DNA from: Planctomycetaceae bacterium
GTDB lineage: Bacteria > Planctomycetota > Planctomycetia > Planctomycetales > Planctomycetaceae
Direction of reading: 5' to 3'
Assembly: GCA_020426345.1 (NCBI GenBank)
Contig: JAGQQE010000015.1
Coordinates: forward strand, 1-37,457
DNA length: 37,457 nucleotides
Of the stretch, positions 1 to 9,583 are shown in pieces. Within the stretch, counting starts at the first letter, position 1; each line of letters begins with the position of its first letter. Both the position numbers and the translations under genes were made by a program. The notes under the pieces are model-generated. The model did no database searches. It was not told where the DNA came from and worked only from the letters and a program-made list of their open reading frames with translations.

Positions 1-132
1 GACTCTTCGGCCTCCGTCAGGCGAGCGGGGAAGTCTAACGTTATCGGTTCCGCTGTCAACGCCCTTCTGTTTGTTTTCTCTCAGAAACCAACCTCAGGAA
101 TTAGCGGACGCTGACTTCTTCCATGCCGGCTT
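1..132. other. Window edge, no feature seen
   Basis: The 132 bases after the permease stop contain no frame I would call a gene and no clear terminator hairpin. Confidence 0.3.
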
Positions 133-1449
133 TCAGGGACGGCGTTTCAGACGATCAACAAGCACCGCGCCAAGCAGCACGGCTCCGAGGGCGATTTTCT
201 GGTTGAAAGGATCAACATCGGTCAGGTTCATTCCATTCTTGATCGTTGCAATGATAAATGCCCCGATCAGCGTACCAAAAATTCGGCCCTCACCACCCAT
301 CAGTGACGTTCCACCCACGACGACCGCGGCTATGACATCCAGTTCGTACATGTCTCCAAACTTTGGGTCTCCGGCTGCCAGTTTTGACGAAAGTATGATG
401 CCGCCCGCTCCCGCAAGTGCACCGCTGAGCACATAAACCGCCAGCAGAACAGGCCCGACAGGTACGCCTGACAATCGAGATGCCTCCGGATTGCCACCAA
501 TTGCGTAGACGTATCGACCGAAAACTGTGCGAGACATCACCCAGTGTGCCACCAGGTAGATGATCCCCATCATCCAGACCGGGCTGGGAACCCCCATGAT
601 ATTGGAACCACCAATCCACAGGAACGACTGCGAAACCTCAGGAACGGAACGGCCCTCGGAAATTCGAAAGGCGATGCCACTGGCCATCATCATTACGCTC
701 AGTGATACGATAAATGGAGGCACCCCAAATCGCGTCACCATCAGCCCTGTGAACAGCCCGGAAAGTGAGCAAACGACGATTCCTGCGAAGCATGCGGCGA
801 TCATCGCAGGCAAGCCACACTCAACTCCGCCCGCCTTTCGGATCAGGACCGCTGCTGTCACGGAAGATAAAGCAACCAGGGAACCAACACTCAAATCGAT
901 CCCGGCGGTCATGATGACCATTGTCATTCCCACGGCAATGATCGCGTAAATGGCGGTCTGATTCGCCACTCCCAGCAGGTTGGAACGCTTCAGGAAATCC
1001 GGCCATCGATAAGGCTGGGGAGTCACGCACTTTTCACGTCCCACATCGACGTACCGATCAAAGATGGTCCATTTTGCGGATACGTCATTAGCAGCAACGG
1101 CGTCGATTCTTCCTCCCTCTGAAAGTATCTTGTCGATTGCGACTCGCACGTCGCCCGGTCCGCCCCTTACGGTGCTGAGGACATCGATGTCTCTCTCCGC
1201 AAGTCGCATTTCCACGGCATCGGCAAACTCTCCGTCTTCCACGGTGTCGCGAACGACGATTAACACATTGGTAAAGTGACCATTTGCGATGAAGTCGGCC
1301 ACCTGAATGCCCGCGTCGGCACCGCTCGGGTGTTGCTCATTAAACGTGCAGACACTAAAGAATGCTGCCAGCAACAACAGCACCAGCAGCATTCCATAAT
1401 CGTCTATCGCCCGAAACGGCGATCGTCTGTCCGGAACAGCAATTTTCAT
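133..1449 (-). CDS. Sugar-type ABC transporter permease (RbsC-like) with inserted domain
   Basis: 438 residues. The C-terminal two thirds (about 155-437) match the membrane permease of ribose/monosaccharide ABC importers (BPD_transp_2 family): several hydrophobic helices and the signature GIDLSVGS at 183-190, followed by family-typical segments such as GGNPEASRLSG and VVVGGTSLMGGEGRIFGT. It would form the inner-membrane channel of an importer whose ATPase and binding protein are not in the window. TM1 is at about 20-35. Between TM1 and the conserved NLLGVANQTAIYAI segment, where this family normally has a short loop, there is an extra stretch of about 110 residues (36-150) with an alternating beta/alpha pattern (NVLIVV at 61-66, IDAVAAND at 115-122) resembling part of a periplasmic sugar-binding protein. 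The ATG at 1447-1449 is the natural start. Family assignment is firm; the substrate is unknown. Confidence 0.9.
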   Translation of the reverse strand: MKIAVPDRRSPFRAIDDYGMLLVLLLLAAFFSVCTFNEQHPSGADAGIQVADFIANGHFTNVLIVVRDTVEDGEFADAVEMRLAERDIDVLSTVRGGPGDVRVAIDKILSEGGRIDAVAANDVSAKWTIFDRYVDVGREKCVTPQPYRWPDFLKRSNLLGVANQTAIYAIIAVGMTMVIMTAGIDLSVGSLVALSSVTAAVLIRKAGGVECGLPAMIAACFAGIVVCSLSGLFTGLMVTRFGVPPFIVSLSVMMMASGIAFRISEGRSVPEVSQSFLWIGGSNIMGVPSPVWMMGIIYLVAHWVMSRTVFGRYVYAIGGNPEASRLSGVPVGPVLLAVYVLSGALAGAGGIILSSKLAAGDPKFGDMYELDVIAAVVVGGTSLMGGEGRIFGTLIGAFIIATIKNGMNLTDVDPFNQKIALGAVLLGAVLVDRLKRRP

Positions 1450-1514
1450 GCGGCCACTGTAGCAAACAGTCTCGCACGAGTAGAGTGACTGAGCTCGGAT
1501 TCAGGCAGCCACGA

Positions 1515-1937
1515 TTATTTGGTTTTTCGAGACTTTGAGGATGATTTCTTCGCTGTACCCGAGCTCTTCTTTTCTGTCGAATCGCCTTCTTCAGGCTTTT
1601 CGTTCGCTGCCAGCGATTTCTTCTGATCTGTCGTCAGGATCGCCTCGGTCTCCTTGTTCATCTTTTCTCGAAGTGTTTTGATTTGTTCCTGAAGGTCATC
1701 GATTTGCGCACCGTACTCCTGCCGGATGCTGTAAACTTTCTCCTTTTGAGTTTCTGACAGCTCCAGACTTCCGTAGCCCGGCGGCAGCCGCCGCCACGGT
1801 GACGCCTGCTTCTCCTTCTCTTTCGAAGAGGCAGAAGATTTGCTTTTCGATTTTTCCTGAGCGGTCGCTCCGAACGGAGCAGATCCTGCAAGACCAAGAA
1901 TCAGAAAGACAACGACAGCTGAACTTGCAAAACGCAT
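1515..1937 (-). CDS. Small secreted Lys-rich protein, possible Spy/CpxP-like fold
   Basis: 140 residues. Residues 1-26 form a clear signal peptide (hydrophobic AVVVFLILGLAG, likely cut after ATA before QEK). The mature protein starts with a Lys/Ser-rich linker, then LPPGYGSLELSETQKEKVYS and a helical, coiled-coil-like stretch (about 60-100, repeated KE/EQ pattern) ending in ILTTDQKKSL, then a strongly charged Ser/Lys tail. The LSETQKEKVYSIR and LTTDQK pattern resembles the LTxxQ repeats of Spy/CpxP-type periplasmic helical proteins, but the similarity is weak and is my inference. Transcribed in the same direction as the permease with a gap of about 65 bases. Function unknown. Confidence 0.75.
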   Translation of the reverse strand: MRFASSAVVVFLILGLAGSAPFGATAQEKSKSKSSASSKEKEKQASPWRRLPPGYGSLELSETQKEKVYSIRQEYGAQIDDLQEQIKTLREKMNKETEAILTTDQKKSLAANEKPEEGDSTEKKSSGTAKKSSSKSRKTK

Positions 1938-2166
1938 TTCTTTCTCCTGTTAAAATCTCAGTGCCAATCTTTTTGCCCAACCGTTACGAGGCAGGGGGCA
2001 ACCACCCTTGAGGACAACGTATATGACACCACATGTTAATGGATGCGTCAAGTGTTGTGGTGGAGATCATGTGATACACCCCAGCGAGTAGGTGCAGAGT
2101 TATGACTATGTACGCACGTGCGTGGCGTACTGCCGTTGCGTGAGATTTGCTGCACATCAGTTGACC
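1938..2166. other. Intergenic region between divergent genes, with an inverted repeat
   Basis: This 229-base gap separates the small secreted protein (-) from the small membrane protein (+), so it should hold both promoters. The only structure I see is the pair CACCACA (2027-2033) and TGTGGTG (2056-2062), a 7-base inverted repeat with a 22-base spacer. It could be an operator or chance. No clear sigma-70 hexamer pair can be defended. Confidence 0.3.
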
Positions 2167-2577
2167 ATGCCGTTCCACAGGATTCCAGTTGTGTCAGAAA
2201 GAAACACGGAAACAGCGAGCCAGCCGCCAATCGTCGTCGACCAGGGATCAACAAATACCGTGGCTATTGCCGGTTTTGCGTTTGGTCTCTTATCGATCGG
2301 TCTGTATGCCCTGCTGTTTTACTGGGCGTCACGGCTTCCCGGATCTCCTGCGGAACTTCATCAGCTTCAGAACGATCCTTCGACGCTCGTTCAATTGGTG
2401 GCCCTGGGTGGAAGCGGTGCATTGCTGAATGTGGTCGCTCTGATTCTTTGCGTATACGGTCTTCTGATCCCGCATCGCTCTCGCATTCTGGCGCTTGTTG
2501 GCACGGTCCTTTTCGGAGTGGCTTTCCTCGGCAGCGCAAGCGTTGTGATTCTTGGCATGCTGGCACCAGGAACCTGA
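2167..2577 (+). CDS. Small three-helix membrane protein, function unknown
   Basis: 136 residues from the ATG at 2167; the frame also extends upstream to a GTG at 2092, but those 25 residues are Cys/Arg-rich and look non-coding, so I chose the later ATG. After a polar N-terminal segment (1-30) there are three hydrophobic stretches: about 32-53 (VAIAGFAFGLLSIGLYALLF), about 75-97 (LVALGGSGALLNVVALILC), and about 104-131 (ILALVGTVLFGVAFLGSASVV). It resembles small uncharacterised planctomycete inner-membrane proteins. It converges on the next gene: only two bases separate its stop from that of the large minus-strand gene. Confidence 0.7.
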   Translation: MPFHRIPVVSERNTETASQPPIVVDQGSTNTVAIAGFAFGLLSIGLYALLFYWASRLPGSPAELHQLQNDPSTLVQLVALGGSGALLNVVALILCVYGLLIPHRSRILALVGTVLFGVAFLGSASVVILGMLAPGT

Positions 2578-2579
2578 CG

Positions 2580-5500
2580 TTACGGCAATAGATGGTTCGC
2601 TTTGTCTCGAACTTCAAGCTCCTGATGTTCCCGGAGCCTCTCTATGCGGTGCGTCCCCAGATCTGATGCGTTTACATCACCATTTTCAACGGCGGTCAGG
2701 AGCCGGTGAATTCGAGCAGTTGTTCGCATCAGGGCATCGAGTGCAAACTCTTTGTTCCTGGCTGTCAAATGTGGCAAATGAATCAGCAACTGGCGTCCTG
2801 CTTCGGCGGCAGGCATATCAGAAAGCCCGCTGACTGCACCTTGCTGTAATTCGGCATCCACATCCCTGCCAAGATACTTCACCAGTTGTTCGCCAGCCTC
2901 ATCCCAGGTCTGTAACGCGATCATTCGAAGGGCGTCGTACCGTGTTCCTTTCCGAACAGCATCGTTATCAGCCATGATGCCTGCCTGCTGGATGGCCAGA
3001 TTCCATCGGATGCTCAAATTCGTGTTGCCAGCAATCAGACGCTGGATGCGATCGAGTGGCCAGCCCCCTTCAAGACTGATGCCGTTAATGATTCCGCCAC
3101 CGATAACAACGGCCTGCCAGTCACGCAGAGGTTGATTTTGTTGCGGCAAAGACGCGTCAAGGATCGCCAGAATCTCACCTGACTGATTACGACGACCCGC
3201 TGCAATTGCAACACGCCAGATCCACGGAATCCGCCGATACTCTTCTGTGGGATCTTCCGGAAGGTCCTCAGTCATTGCCCGTATAACAGCGGCGGAATGC
3301 TGTGAATTGTCCGCAATGACCTTTTCCCGGTCTGCTCCTGAGATCGTGTCGTCCAGAATGGTTCTGGCAATCATGACGGGAGACACCGTACCGAAATCCT
3401 TGTTTTCGGAAGTCGAGTCCATGGCCAGCAACGGAGTGGCACCTGCAGGAACAAGGATCAGGCTTCGCAGGTCCAGCAGTGCGGTGCCTCGCAGTGCAGC
3501 GGCCGCTTTTAATGAAAGCTGATTTCTTCCGGACGACAGGTGGATCCTCCCGATCAATTTTTGTCGGTAGCTGGCCCATCCTCCGGTACCAGCAACGACG
3601 GTGGTCAATGTGGGTTCACCACCATCGATTCGCAGATGATTGCCGGCTGTTGCGTCATCGCATGAGTAGTCCATCCACACATCGAAGTCGCCGGATTCCG
3701 TCACCAGTAAACCCCAGACAACGCGATCTTCTGCGGAATGCCAATAACCTATATTCCGGAAGGGCGAATTTGTTTCGTAGGCAATTTCGTCTCCGTAGAT
3801 AGAACCTGTTGAAGCCAGCAAATTCAGTTGTCCGTTTTCGATGGCTTTCACCAGGGAAGGATGATTTCCTTCAAATGATTTTGGTTCGGGGCCCAGCTCC
3901 TGCAGATACGCGAGAATGTCTGCAAGCTCCTGCCTCGTCAGGTCTTTCTCAAGGCCTTCCGGCATGACTGACTTTCCGGTGGCCTTGATTTCCTCCAGTT
4001 CATTTCGCAGGAATACGATTTCCTTTCCCTCCTGCTGACGCAAAGTGATGCTGGTTGACGTTTCACTGACCATCAGTCCGCTAAACGATTGTCCCTGATC
4101 GTTGACCACAACGTATGACTGATAACGAGCATCGACATCCCGATTGGGGTCGAGAATGGCATTCAAGAGAAAGCTGGTCGAACGTGCCGTAAGGGCCGCA
4201 AGATCAGGTCCCACGACATGGCCGACGTTTTCGAGCCGGTGGCACACACTACAACGTTTCGCGAATGCCGCCCTGCCTGCCGATAAATCTCCGGTCATTG
4301 TGGCGACGTCCGACCATTCGGCAACCAGAGCCTGACGATCCGAATGCGTCGATTCCAGAACCTTGCTCGCCCGTTTTTTCAAATCGCCGGACAGCCTCGC
4401 TGTAAGTTGTTCACGTGCGGCGGCATCAAGATCGAAAGCAGTCAGGTTTCCATCTTCCAGCGCAGTTACGGTTGCCGAGTCCCAATTTCGCTGACTGAGC
4501 AATGCCTTCACGATCTCCTGTCGAACGGCAGGAGTCGCGGCAGATATTCGGCTCAGCAGCAATGCTCCGCCATCCTCCTCTGCCCGATTCGTCATTGCTC
4601 TCACTGCTGATAGCTGTCGATCAGACGAAAACTGCGGGCTAACGAATGAGACGATTTCGGCACTGTCAGGCAAGTCACCCGGCTGAAACAGTTTCGATGA
4701 AACGGGTCCCAAACGACGTCCCGGCAAACCCAGCATCGCTGACAGGGCTTCATCCGAGGTTTCCGAGTTCATCAGTGCTTTGCGAATGTCGCTGGCCAGA
4801 TTACCCGCCGCCGCCTCTAATTCCGGCGTCACGCATCCGACCGGTGCTGGTTTGCGTCGATCAAGTCCATCCAGCAACCGAGCCAGACTTTGGAGCTGCC
4901 AGGAGTGCCACCGGAGCCCATTGGCATTGTCTTCAGAAGTCAGCAGCACGCTCAGAACATCGCGGACGGCATCTTCATTGCCCATTCCTGCCACGGATGC
5001 AAGCACATCGTCGCCCAATCGCGAACGCAAACCGGGGTTCTGCAAAACGATCTCGGTGAACGGAGCGATATTGGTTGTGTTCAGGGAGCTCAGCACGGCG
5101 CCGGACATGAAGGGATCGCTGGACGACTGAGCGAGTTCCGCGAGCACCGCCGGTGCCCGGGCAGACCTGACATTACCCAGAGACAATGCCAGCTGCTGTC
5201 GAACTTCAAATGCCGGGTCGTCTTTCATCGCCAGCACTTGTTCCAGCAGGACACCTGTTTTTCCTGTCTCCGCCCCGGAATTTGCCAGCAGAGCCTCTGA
5301 TAAACGAATGGCGTTTCGCCGCACTTCAGGATGTTTATCCTGCAGTGCGACCAGCAATACGTCTTGTGAAAGCTGATCCAGTCCGTCCAGGATGGATAAC
5401 GCCTGCAAACGTGAGGCGGGACGGCTTCCGGCCGTTGCCACGTGGTTCAGGGCATCTGTCACGTCGGCCGCCTCTCGCCAAATCAGGGATTGATGAACCA

Positions 5501-8189
5501 TGTCGCGCACAGTTCCATTCGGATGATTGACGAGTTCAACAAGTTCCGGGTTACTTTTCGCCCGCAGATCGCCAACCGATTGGCGTCCGGCGCCAGCCGT
5601 GGTCACCCGATAGATCCTCCCCAGTCCCTGGCCTGCAAAGACATTCAGCTCAGCCAGAGTTTCCTCCGGTATCCACTTGGGATGTTCAATAACGTACCGA
5701 TACATGTCGACAACCCAGATCGCTCCATCCGGGCCTGTACGAGCCTGCACCGGCCGAAACCATTGGTCTGTCGAGGTCAGGAAGTCCACGGACTGTTCGT
5801 TGGGCGCTCGTCTGCCGCGAATCGTCGCTCCCTGACGGAACAGTTGTTGACGGTAGACCAGTTGGTTTACGGGCTCGCAACTGAATGAGTTTCCAGAGTA
5901 GCTCTCGCCCAGTAAGTCGTCTCGATAAACTCCAACGCCGCAGGCTGCCGTTGCACGCCCCGCGGCGCCGGAAAGTTTAAATAACACAAGATCGCTGGAA
6001 GGAAACAGTCGTCCGGCATCCTGTCCGGTGGGAACAAAGACCGCGGTTGGGGAAGGCGGTACGAAAGGATTCCGGCGGGCGTAATCCTCAGAAACCGGGT
6101 AATGTCGAATCAGCGTTCCGTTATCGCATCCGAACCAGTTTCCCCAGTCATCACGGACACGACTTTGCTGCGTTCGTCCTGTCACAGGCTCCATCTCGCC
6201 AGTGTCAGGCCGTATTCGAAAATCTCGCCCTGTCACGTCCACTACAACACCGGATTCGTTGGTGATCCTGCCGCCGAACAAGCCACAGGATCCATAGACC
6301 CAACCATCCAGGCCCCACTGCAAACTATTGACTCGCGCCTGTCCGTTGTGCGTTGCAAATCCGGTAAACAGCACTTTCCGCAGGTCTGCGACGCCATCAC
6401 CATTGGTGTCTTCGGCATACAGAATATCCGGCGCATCACAGACCAAAGCTCCATCGCGCCAGATCTTGACGTCGGTGGGGTACCGGAGCCCGTCCAGAAA
6501 AACCGTGGAGGATTCAAACAGCCCATCGGCATTCAGGTCCTTCAATACCCGGACCTGTCCCCTCGGAGTGAATTCTTCTTCGATGCCGTGTCCATAGTCG
6601 ACCATCTGGCAAACCCAGACGTCACCGTTCAGGCCGAAGTCAATGGCAACAGGATCACTGATCTGCGGCTCACAGGCGACGAGTTCGACCTTCAGCGTCG
6701 GATGCGTTTTCAGTGCTCTTAACGATTCCTCGGGTGACCTGGGTGAGATGCCATTCGTGCCACCTGCGAGATTCTGCCGGAAGGCCGGTGGCACCTGGCG
6801 GTGAACTTCAGCCACGATTTGTTCTTCCAGTCCCGTCATCAGCTTCGCAGGAAGTGCGAAATACGGGATCTCAGCACCGGCTCCGTACCCGCCTTCAGCC
6901 AGCAATCGCTCTGACGGGATGTATGCTCCAAAATCATTACTGTATCCGTGCATCCAGATGCGATTCGGCGCGAGCTCCTTCCTGAGTCGAATGGCGTAGT
7001 CGACGCAAACTTCACCACTGAGGAACACCATGCAAAGCTCATCACCGAAACTGACCGTCTGAATCGGATATTCCAGCGATACCGGAAGCTTCTTTCCCTG
7101 ATTCAGTTTTTGCAGCTGGGTCTGGGCGTTGTATCCCGGTGCACCGCCGGCTTCGACCATTTTTTCGTATTCGTCACGTGTCGGAAGAGTCTGAAATGCC
7201 AGCTGAAGGTGATTCAGCGTGGTGTGAACACGCCCACCCAGCGGTGTGAGTCTTCGTTGTTCGATCAGTCGAGAGATCTCATCACCAATCTGCATCCCCT
7301 GCATCTGGCACACGTCGATCTTGTCACCAGTCACACCGCTGACGGGATTCTGATCTGAACCACAACCGATGGAGACCAGGCCCATGGCATCGGGGAAGTG
7401 TCTTTCAATCGCTTCGACGGCATAACCCGCCCAGTCACCGCTGATCAGATTATGCGACAGTGTGACACAGTGGCAGGCGTAGCTTGTGTAGATCGCGCGC
7501 ACCGTTCCTGCAGCATCGACATTTCGAACCACCAGAATTGGCAATGAATGATCCGTTGGCCCTCCAGGAGTGCGTCGATTCTTTGCAAAACCGACTTCAC
7601 CGACTCCCCATTCCAGAGTCGCAGGCTTCCGGCTGGCCAAAGCTTCCAGCACGACCCCTTCGATGGCATTCACAAGCTCAACGGTGTACTGATCCAGGTG
7701 GTCCTGATGCTCCGGTGGGATGGCTTCTGCGAAGATGTTGTCAGCAGCACCGTTGACTTTCGGAGCGCAATGGGTGTGCGTAAAGGTGATGGCCAGCCGA
7801 TCGCGCTGCAGCCCGGTTTTCTTCGCCAGCCGGGATGCGATTTCATTGACCTGTTCCAGCCGGACACCAAGACTGTCGAGCGTGACAATCACCACTGGCC
7901 CGCTGGTTGTCTCGCCGGCATCGTTTGACGACGCGTCCGCTCCGATGGCCAGAGCCCTTGCCCAGATTTTCTGGGAGATCCCCTCTGATTCCGTCTTGCG
8001 AAACGCGAAGCCGCTTAATCGAACGGGATAATCCGGCGTGACATCCTTTTTTGCGACACCGACCTGGTAGATGTGGTTTGAACCAGATTCCGCGAAGGTT
8101 GTCGCGAACAACGTTGGATCGAACACAGAAACAGCCAGCAGAATCTGGCAGACAATCACACAGCGACGGACAGTGTTCCGAATGGGCAT
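2580..8189 (-). CDS. Giant secreted ceramidase-like / dehydrogenase-like / HEAT / CxxCH cytochrome fusion protein
   Basis: 1869 residues from the ATG at 8187-8189, preceded by an AAGGGGG ribosome site; a longer frame reaches 8282 but the signal peptide (MPIRNTVRRCVIV...) starts at this ATG. Order of modules: signal peptide about 1-33; neutral/alkaline ceramidase-type N-terminal domain about 40-446 with FTHTHCAP (H138, H140) and YACHCVTL (H240) as likely zinc-binding histidines; a PVC-type membrane-bound dehydrogenase (sugar-dehydrogenase-like beta-propeller) about 484-867 with Ca-loop-like DLNADGLFE and DTNGDGVADL; alpha-helical HEAT-like repeats about 870-1165; cytochrome c-type heme domain with CSVCH at 1313-1317 and a likely axial Met at 1409 (VMPEG); a beta-sandwich carbohydrate-binding-like region about 1437-1590; and a helical C-terminus. 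Such fusions are typical of planctomycetes; the reaction is unknown. Lies 104 bases downstream of fabF on the same strand. Confidence 0.9.
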   Translation of the reverse strand: MPIRNTVRRCVIVCQILLAVSVFDPTLFATTFAESGSNHIYQVGVAKKDVTPDYPVRLSGFAFRKTESEGISQKIWARALAIGADASSNDAGETTSGPVVIVTLDSLGVRLEQVNEIASRLAKKTGLQRDRLAITFTHTHCAPKVNGAADNIFAEAIPPEHQDHLDQYTVELVNAIEGVVLEALASRKPATLEWGVGEVGFAKNRRTPGGPTDHSLPILVVRNVDAAGTVRAIYTSYACHCVTLSHNLISGDWAGYAVEAIERHFPDAMGLVSIGCGSDQNPVSGVTGDKIDVCQMQGMQIGDEISRLIEQRRLTPLGGRVHTTLNHLQLAFQTLPTRDEYEKMVEAGGAPGYNAQTQLQKLNQGKKLPVSLEYPIQTVSFGDELCMVFLSGEVCVDYAIRLRKELAPNRIWMHGYSNDFGAYIPSERLLAEGGYGAGAEIPYFALPAKLMTGLEEQIVAEVHRQVPPAFRQNLAGGTNGISPRSPEESLRALKTHPTLKVELVACEPQISDPVAIDFGLNGDVWVCQMVDYGHGIEEEFTPRGQVRVLKDLNADGLFESSTVFLDGLRYPTDVKIWRDGALVCDAPDILYAEDTNGDGVADLRKVLFTGFATHNGQARVNSLQWGLDGWVYGSCGLFGGRITNESGVVVDVTGRDFRIRPDTGEMEPVTGRTQQSRVRDDWGNWFGCDNGTLIRHYPVSEDYARRNPFVPPSPTAVFVPTGQDAGRLFPSSDLVLFKLSGAAGRATAACGVGVYRDDLLGESYSGNSFSCEPVNQLVYRQQLFRQGATIRGRRAPNEQSVDFLTSTDQWFRPVQARTGPDGAIWVVDMYRYVIEHPKWIPEETLAELNVFAGQGLGRIYRVTTAGAGRQSVGDLRAKSNPELVELVNHPNGTVRDMVHQSLIWREAADVTDALNHVATAGSRPASRLQALSILDGLDQLSQDVLLVALQDKHPEVRRNAIRLSEALLANSGAETGKTGVLLEQVLAMKDDPAFEVRQQLALSLGNVRSARAPAVLAELAQSSSDPFMSGAVLSSLNTTNIAPFTEIVLQNPGLRSRLGDDVLASVAGMGNEDAVRDVLSVLLTSEDNANGLRWHSWQLQSLARLLDGLDRRKPAPVGCVTPELEAAAGNLASDIRKALMNSETSDEALSAMLGLPGRRLGPVSSKLFQPGDLPDSAEIVSFVSPQFSSDRQLSAVRAMTNRAEEDGGALLLSRISAATPAVRQEIVKALLSQRNWDSATVTALEDGNLTAFDLDAAAREQLTARLSGDLKKRASKVLESTHSDRQALVAEWSDVATMTGDLSAGRAAFAKRCSVCHRLENVGHVVGPDLAALTARSTSFLLNAILDPNRDVDARYQSYVVVNDQGQSFSGLMVSETSTSITLRQQEGKEIVFLRNELEEIKATGKSVMPEGLEKDLTRQELADILAYLQELGPEPKSFEGNHPSLVKAIENGQLNLLASTGSIYGDEIAYETNSPFRNIGYWHSAEDRVVWGLLVTESGDFDVWMDYSCDDATAGNHLRIDGGEPTLTTVVAGTGGWASYRQKLIGRIHLSSGRNQLSLKAAAALRGTALLDLRSLILVPAGATPLLAMDSTSENKDFGTVSPVMIARTILDDTISGADREKVIADNSQHSAAVIRAMTEDLPEDPTEEYRRIPWIWRVAIAAGRRNQSGEILAILDASLPQQNQPLRDWQAVVIGGGIINGISLEGGWPLDRIQRLIAGNTNLSIRWNLAIQQAGIMADNDAVRKGTRYDALRMIALQTWDEAGEQLVKYLGRDVDAELQQGAVSGLSDMPAAEAGRQLLIHLPHLTARNKEFALDALMRTTARIHRLLTAVENGDVNASDLGTHRIERLREHQELEVRDKANHLLP

Positions 8190-8293
8190 GGCGCACCCCC
8201 TTGATGCCTCACTTGGCCGGACCGCGCCGTTTGCGCGGGTTGAGGCAGCATCATGAACGATGCGGGGGGTTCTGCCAATCAAACGCAGAGCAA

Positions 8294-9583
8294 TCAGACG
8301 TCACATTCAATCGCGGGACGTTTGAGGTCTTCGTCATCAACGCGGCCGATTACCAGGGAGACGTTGTGTCCCCCAAAGCCAAAGCTATTGTTGATGGCGT
8401 ATTTCATCTGCTGGCGAATCGCTTTGTTCGGAATGTAATCCAGGTCACAAGCGGGATCGGGCGTGGTGTAGTTGATGGTTGGCGGAAGCACTCCGGAATT
8501 CAGGGCCATTGCGCAAGCCGACATCTCAATTGCACATGCTGCTCCGATCATATGACCGAGCATGCTTTTTGTTGAGCTGACTTTCAACTGCGCGGCAGCG
8601 TCTCCGAAGATTGTCTTCAGGGCCACCGTTTCCATCGCATCGTTGTAATTTGTGCTCGTACCGTGAGCATTGACGTAAGTTTGCCCGACCATCTCTTCCG
8701 GAGTCAGGCCCGCCGCACTGATCGCCGCCTTGATGGCTTTCACTGCGAGTTTGCCTTCCGGGTCAGGCTGGACCAGATGAAAAGCATCACTGGTTGACCG
8801 GCCGGAAAGAACTTCCGCCCAGGCTTTGCCGCCGCGTTTCCGGAGGTGCTCTTCGGTTTCGAAGATCAGCACAGAAGATCCTTCCGCCATGATAAAGCCG
8901 CCGCGATCCGCGTCGAACGGTCGCATGGATTCACGGGGACGATCATTCATCGACTTGTTCATGGCCTTCATGTTGACGAAGGACGAAATACCAAGACGCG
9001 TCAGCGAAGCTTCGGTTCCGCCCGTGATGATAAAATCTGCTTCCCCACGGCGGAGATATTCCATGGCATCAATCATGGCGTGGCCGGAAGAAGAGCATGC
9101 GCTGCTGGTCGTGTAGCAGGTTCCCCGGACACCAAAAGCCAGACTGATGTTTCCCGGTGGAGCGTTTGGCATCAGCATAGGAATGGTGAACGGACTCACA
9201 CGGGACGGACCCTTCGTAAGTAGCCGCTCCATCTGGAATTCGTATGTCTCCAGTCCGGCGAGTCCGGCACCGATAATGACAGCCGCATTTTCGCCGATAT
9301 CCTTTACCGGCAGTCCCGCATCTTCCAGAGCTTCATGCGCTGCATGGACGGCGAACTGACTGGCTCGGTCCATTTTTCGAGTGGATACCAGATCATTAAC
9401 GTTAATTCGGTCAGCGTTCAGGTTGCGGACTTCGCCTCCGATATCAACCTCCAAATCGGTGACGTCATGCTCGGTCAGCTTGTCGATCCCGCATTGTCCG
9501 GCAATCAGGTTGTTCCAAACCGTCGAACGATCGTTTCCCAGACAACTGACGACGCCAATACCGGAGATAAAAATACGATTCAT
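8294..9583 (-). CDS. fabF: Beta-ketoacyl-ACP synthase II (FabF/KAS II family)
   Basis: 429 residues from the ATG at 9581-9583 (MNRIFISGIGVVSCLGND), the typical start and length for this family; the frame runs on to 9694 but the extra residues are not family-like. The thiolase-fold active site is complete: nucleophile Cys163 in SSACSSSG, His307 in NAHGTST, Lys339 and His344 in STKSMLGH. The enzyme condenses malonyl-ACP with acyl-ACP in fatty acid elongation, in the cytoplasm. One small difference is NAHGTSTNYND where many FabF have a Pro after TST. No acpP or other fab gene is adjacent, so this could also be a KAS serving another acyl pathway. Transcribed with the large ceramidase/cytochrome gene downstream. 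Confidence 0.92.
   Translation of the reverse strand: MNRIFISGIGVVSCLGNDRSTVWNNLIAGQCGIDKLTEHDVTDLEVDIGGEVRNLNADRINVNDLVSTRKMDRASQFAVHAAHEALEDAGLPVKDIGENAAVIIGAGLAGLETYEFQMERLLTKGPSRVSPFTIPMLMPNAPPGNISLAFGVRGTCYTTSSACSSSGHAMIDAMEYLRRGEADFIITGGTEASLTRLGISSFVNMKAMNKSMNDRPRESMRPFDADRGGFIMAEGSSVLIFETEEHLRKRGGKAWAEVLSGRSTSDAFHLVQPDPEGKLAVKAIKAAISAAGLTPEEMVGQTYVNAHGTSTNYNDAMETVALKTIFGDAAAQLKVSSTKSMLGHMIGAACAIEMSACAMALNSGVLPPTINYTTPDPACDLDYIPNKAIRQQMKYAINNSFGFGGHNVSLVIGRVDDEDLKRPAIECDV

Noticed and set aside
4646-5888. Several long plus-strand frames opposite the ceramidase/cytochrome gene
   Set aside because: They lie antisense to a clearly coding frame, contain no recognisable domain, and are rich in Arg/Pro/Ser as expected from antisense reading.
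6102-6722. 206-codon plus-strand frame opposite the dehydrogenase-like domain
   Set aside because: Antisense shadow of conserved propeller sequence, with no signal or domain of its own.
8190-8282. Longer N-terminus for the ceramidase/cytochrome fusion
   Set aside because: The extra 31 residues precede a good ribosome site and a complete signal peptide that starts at the ATG at 8189.
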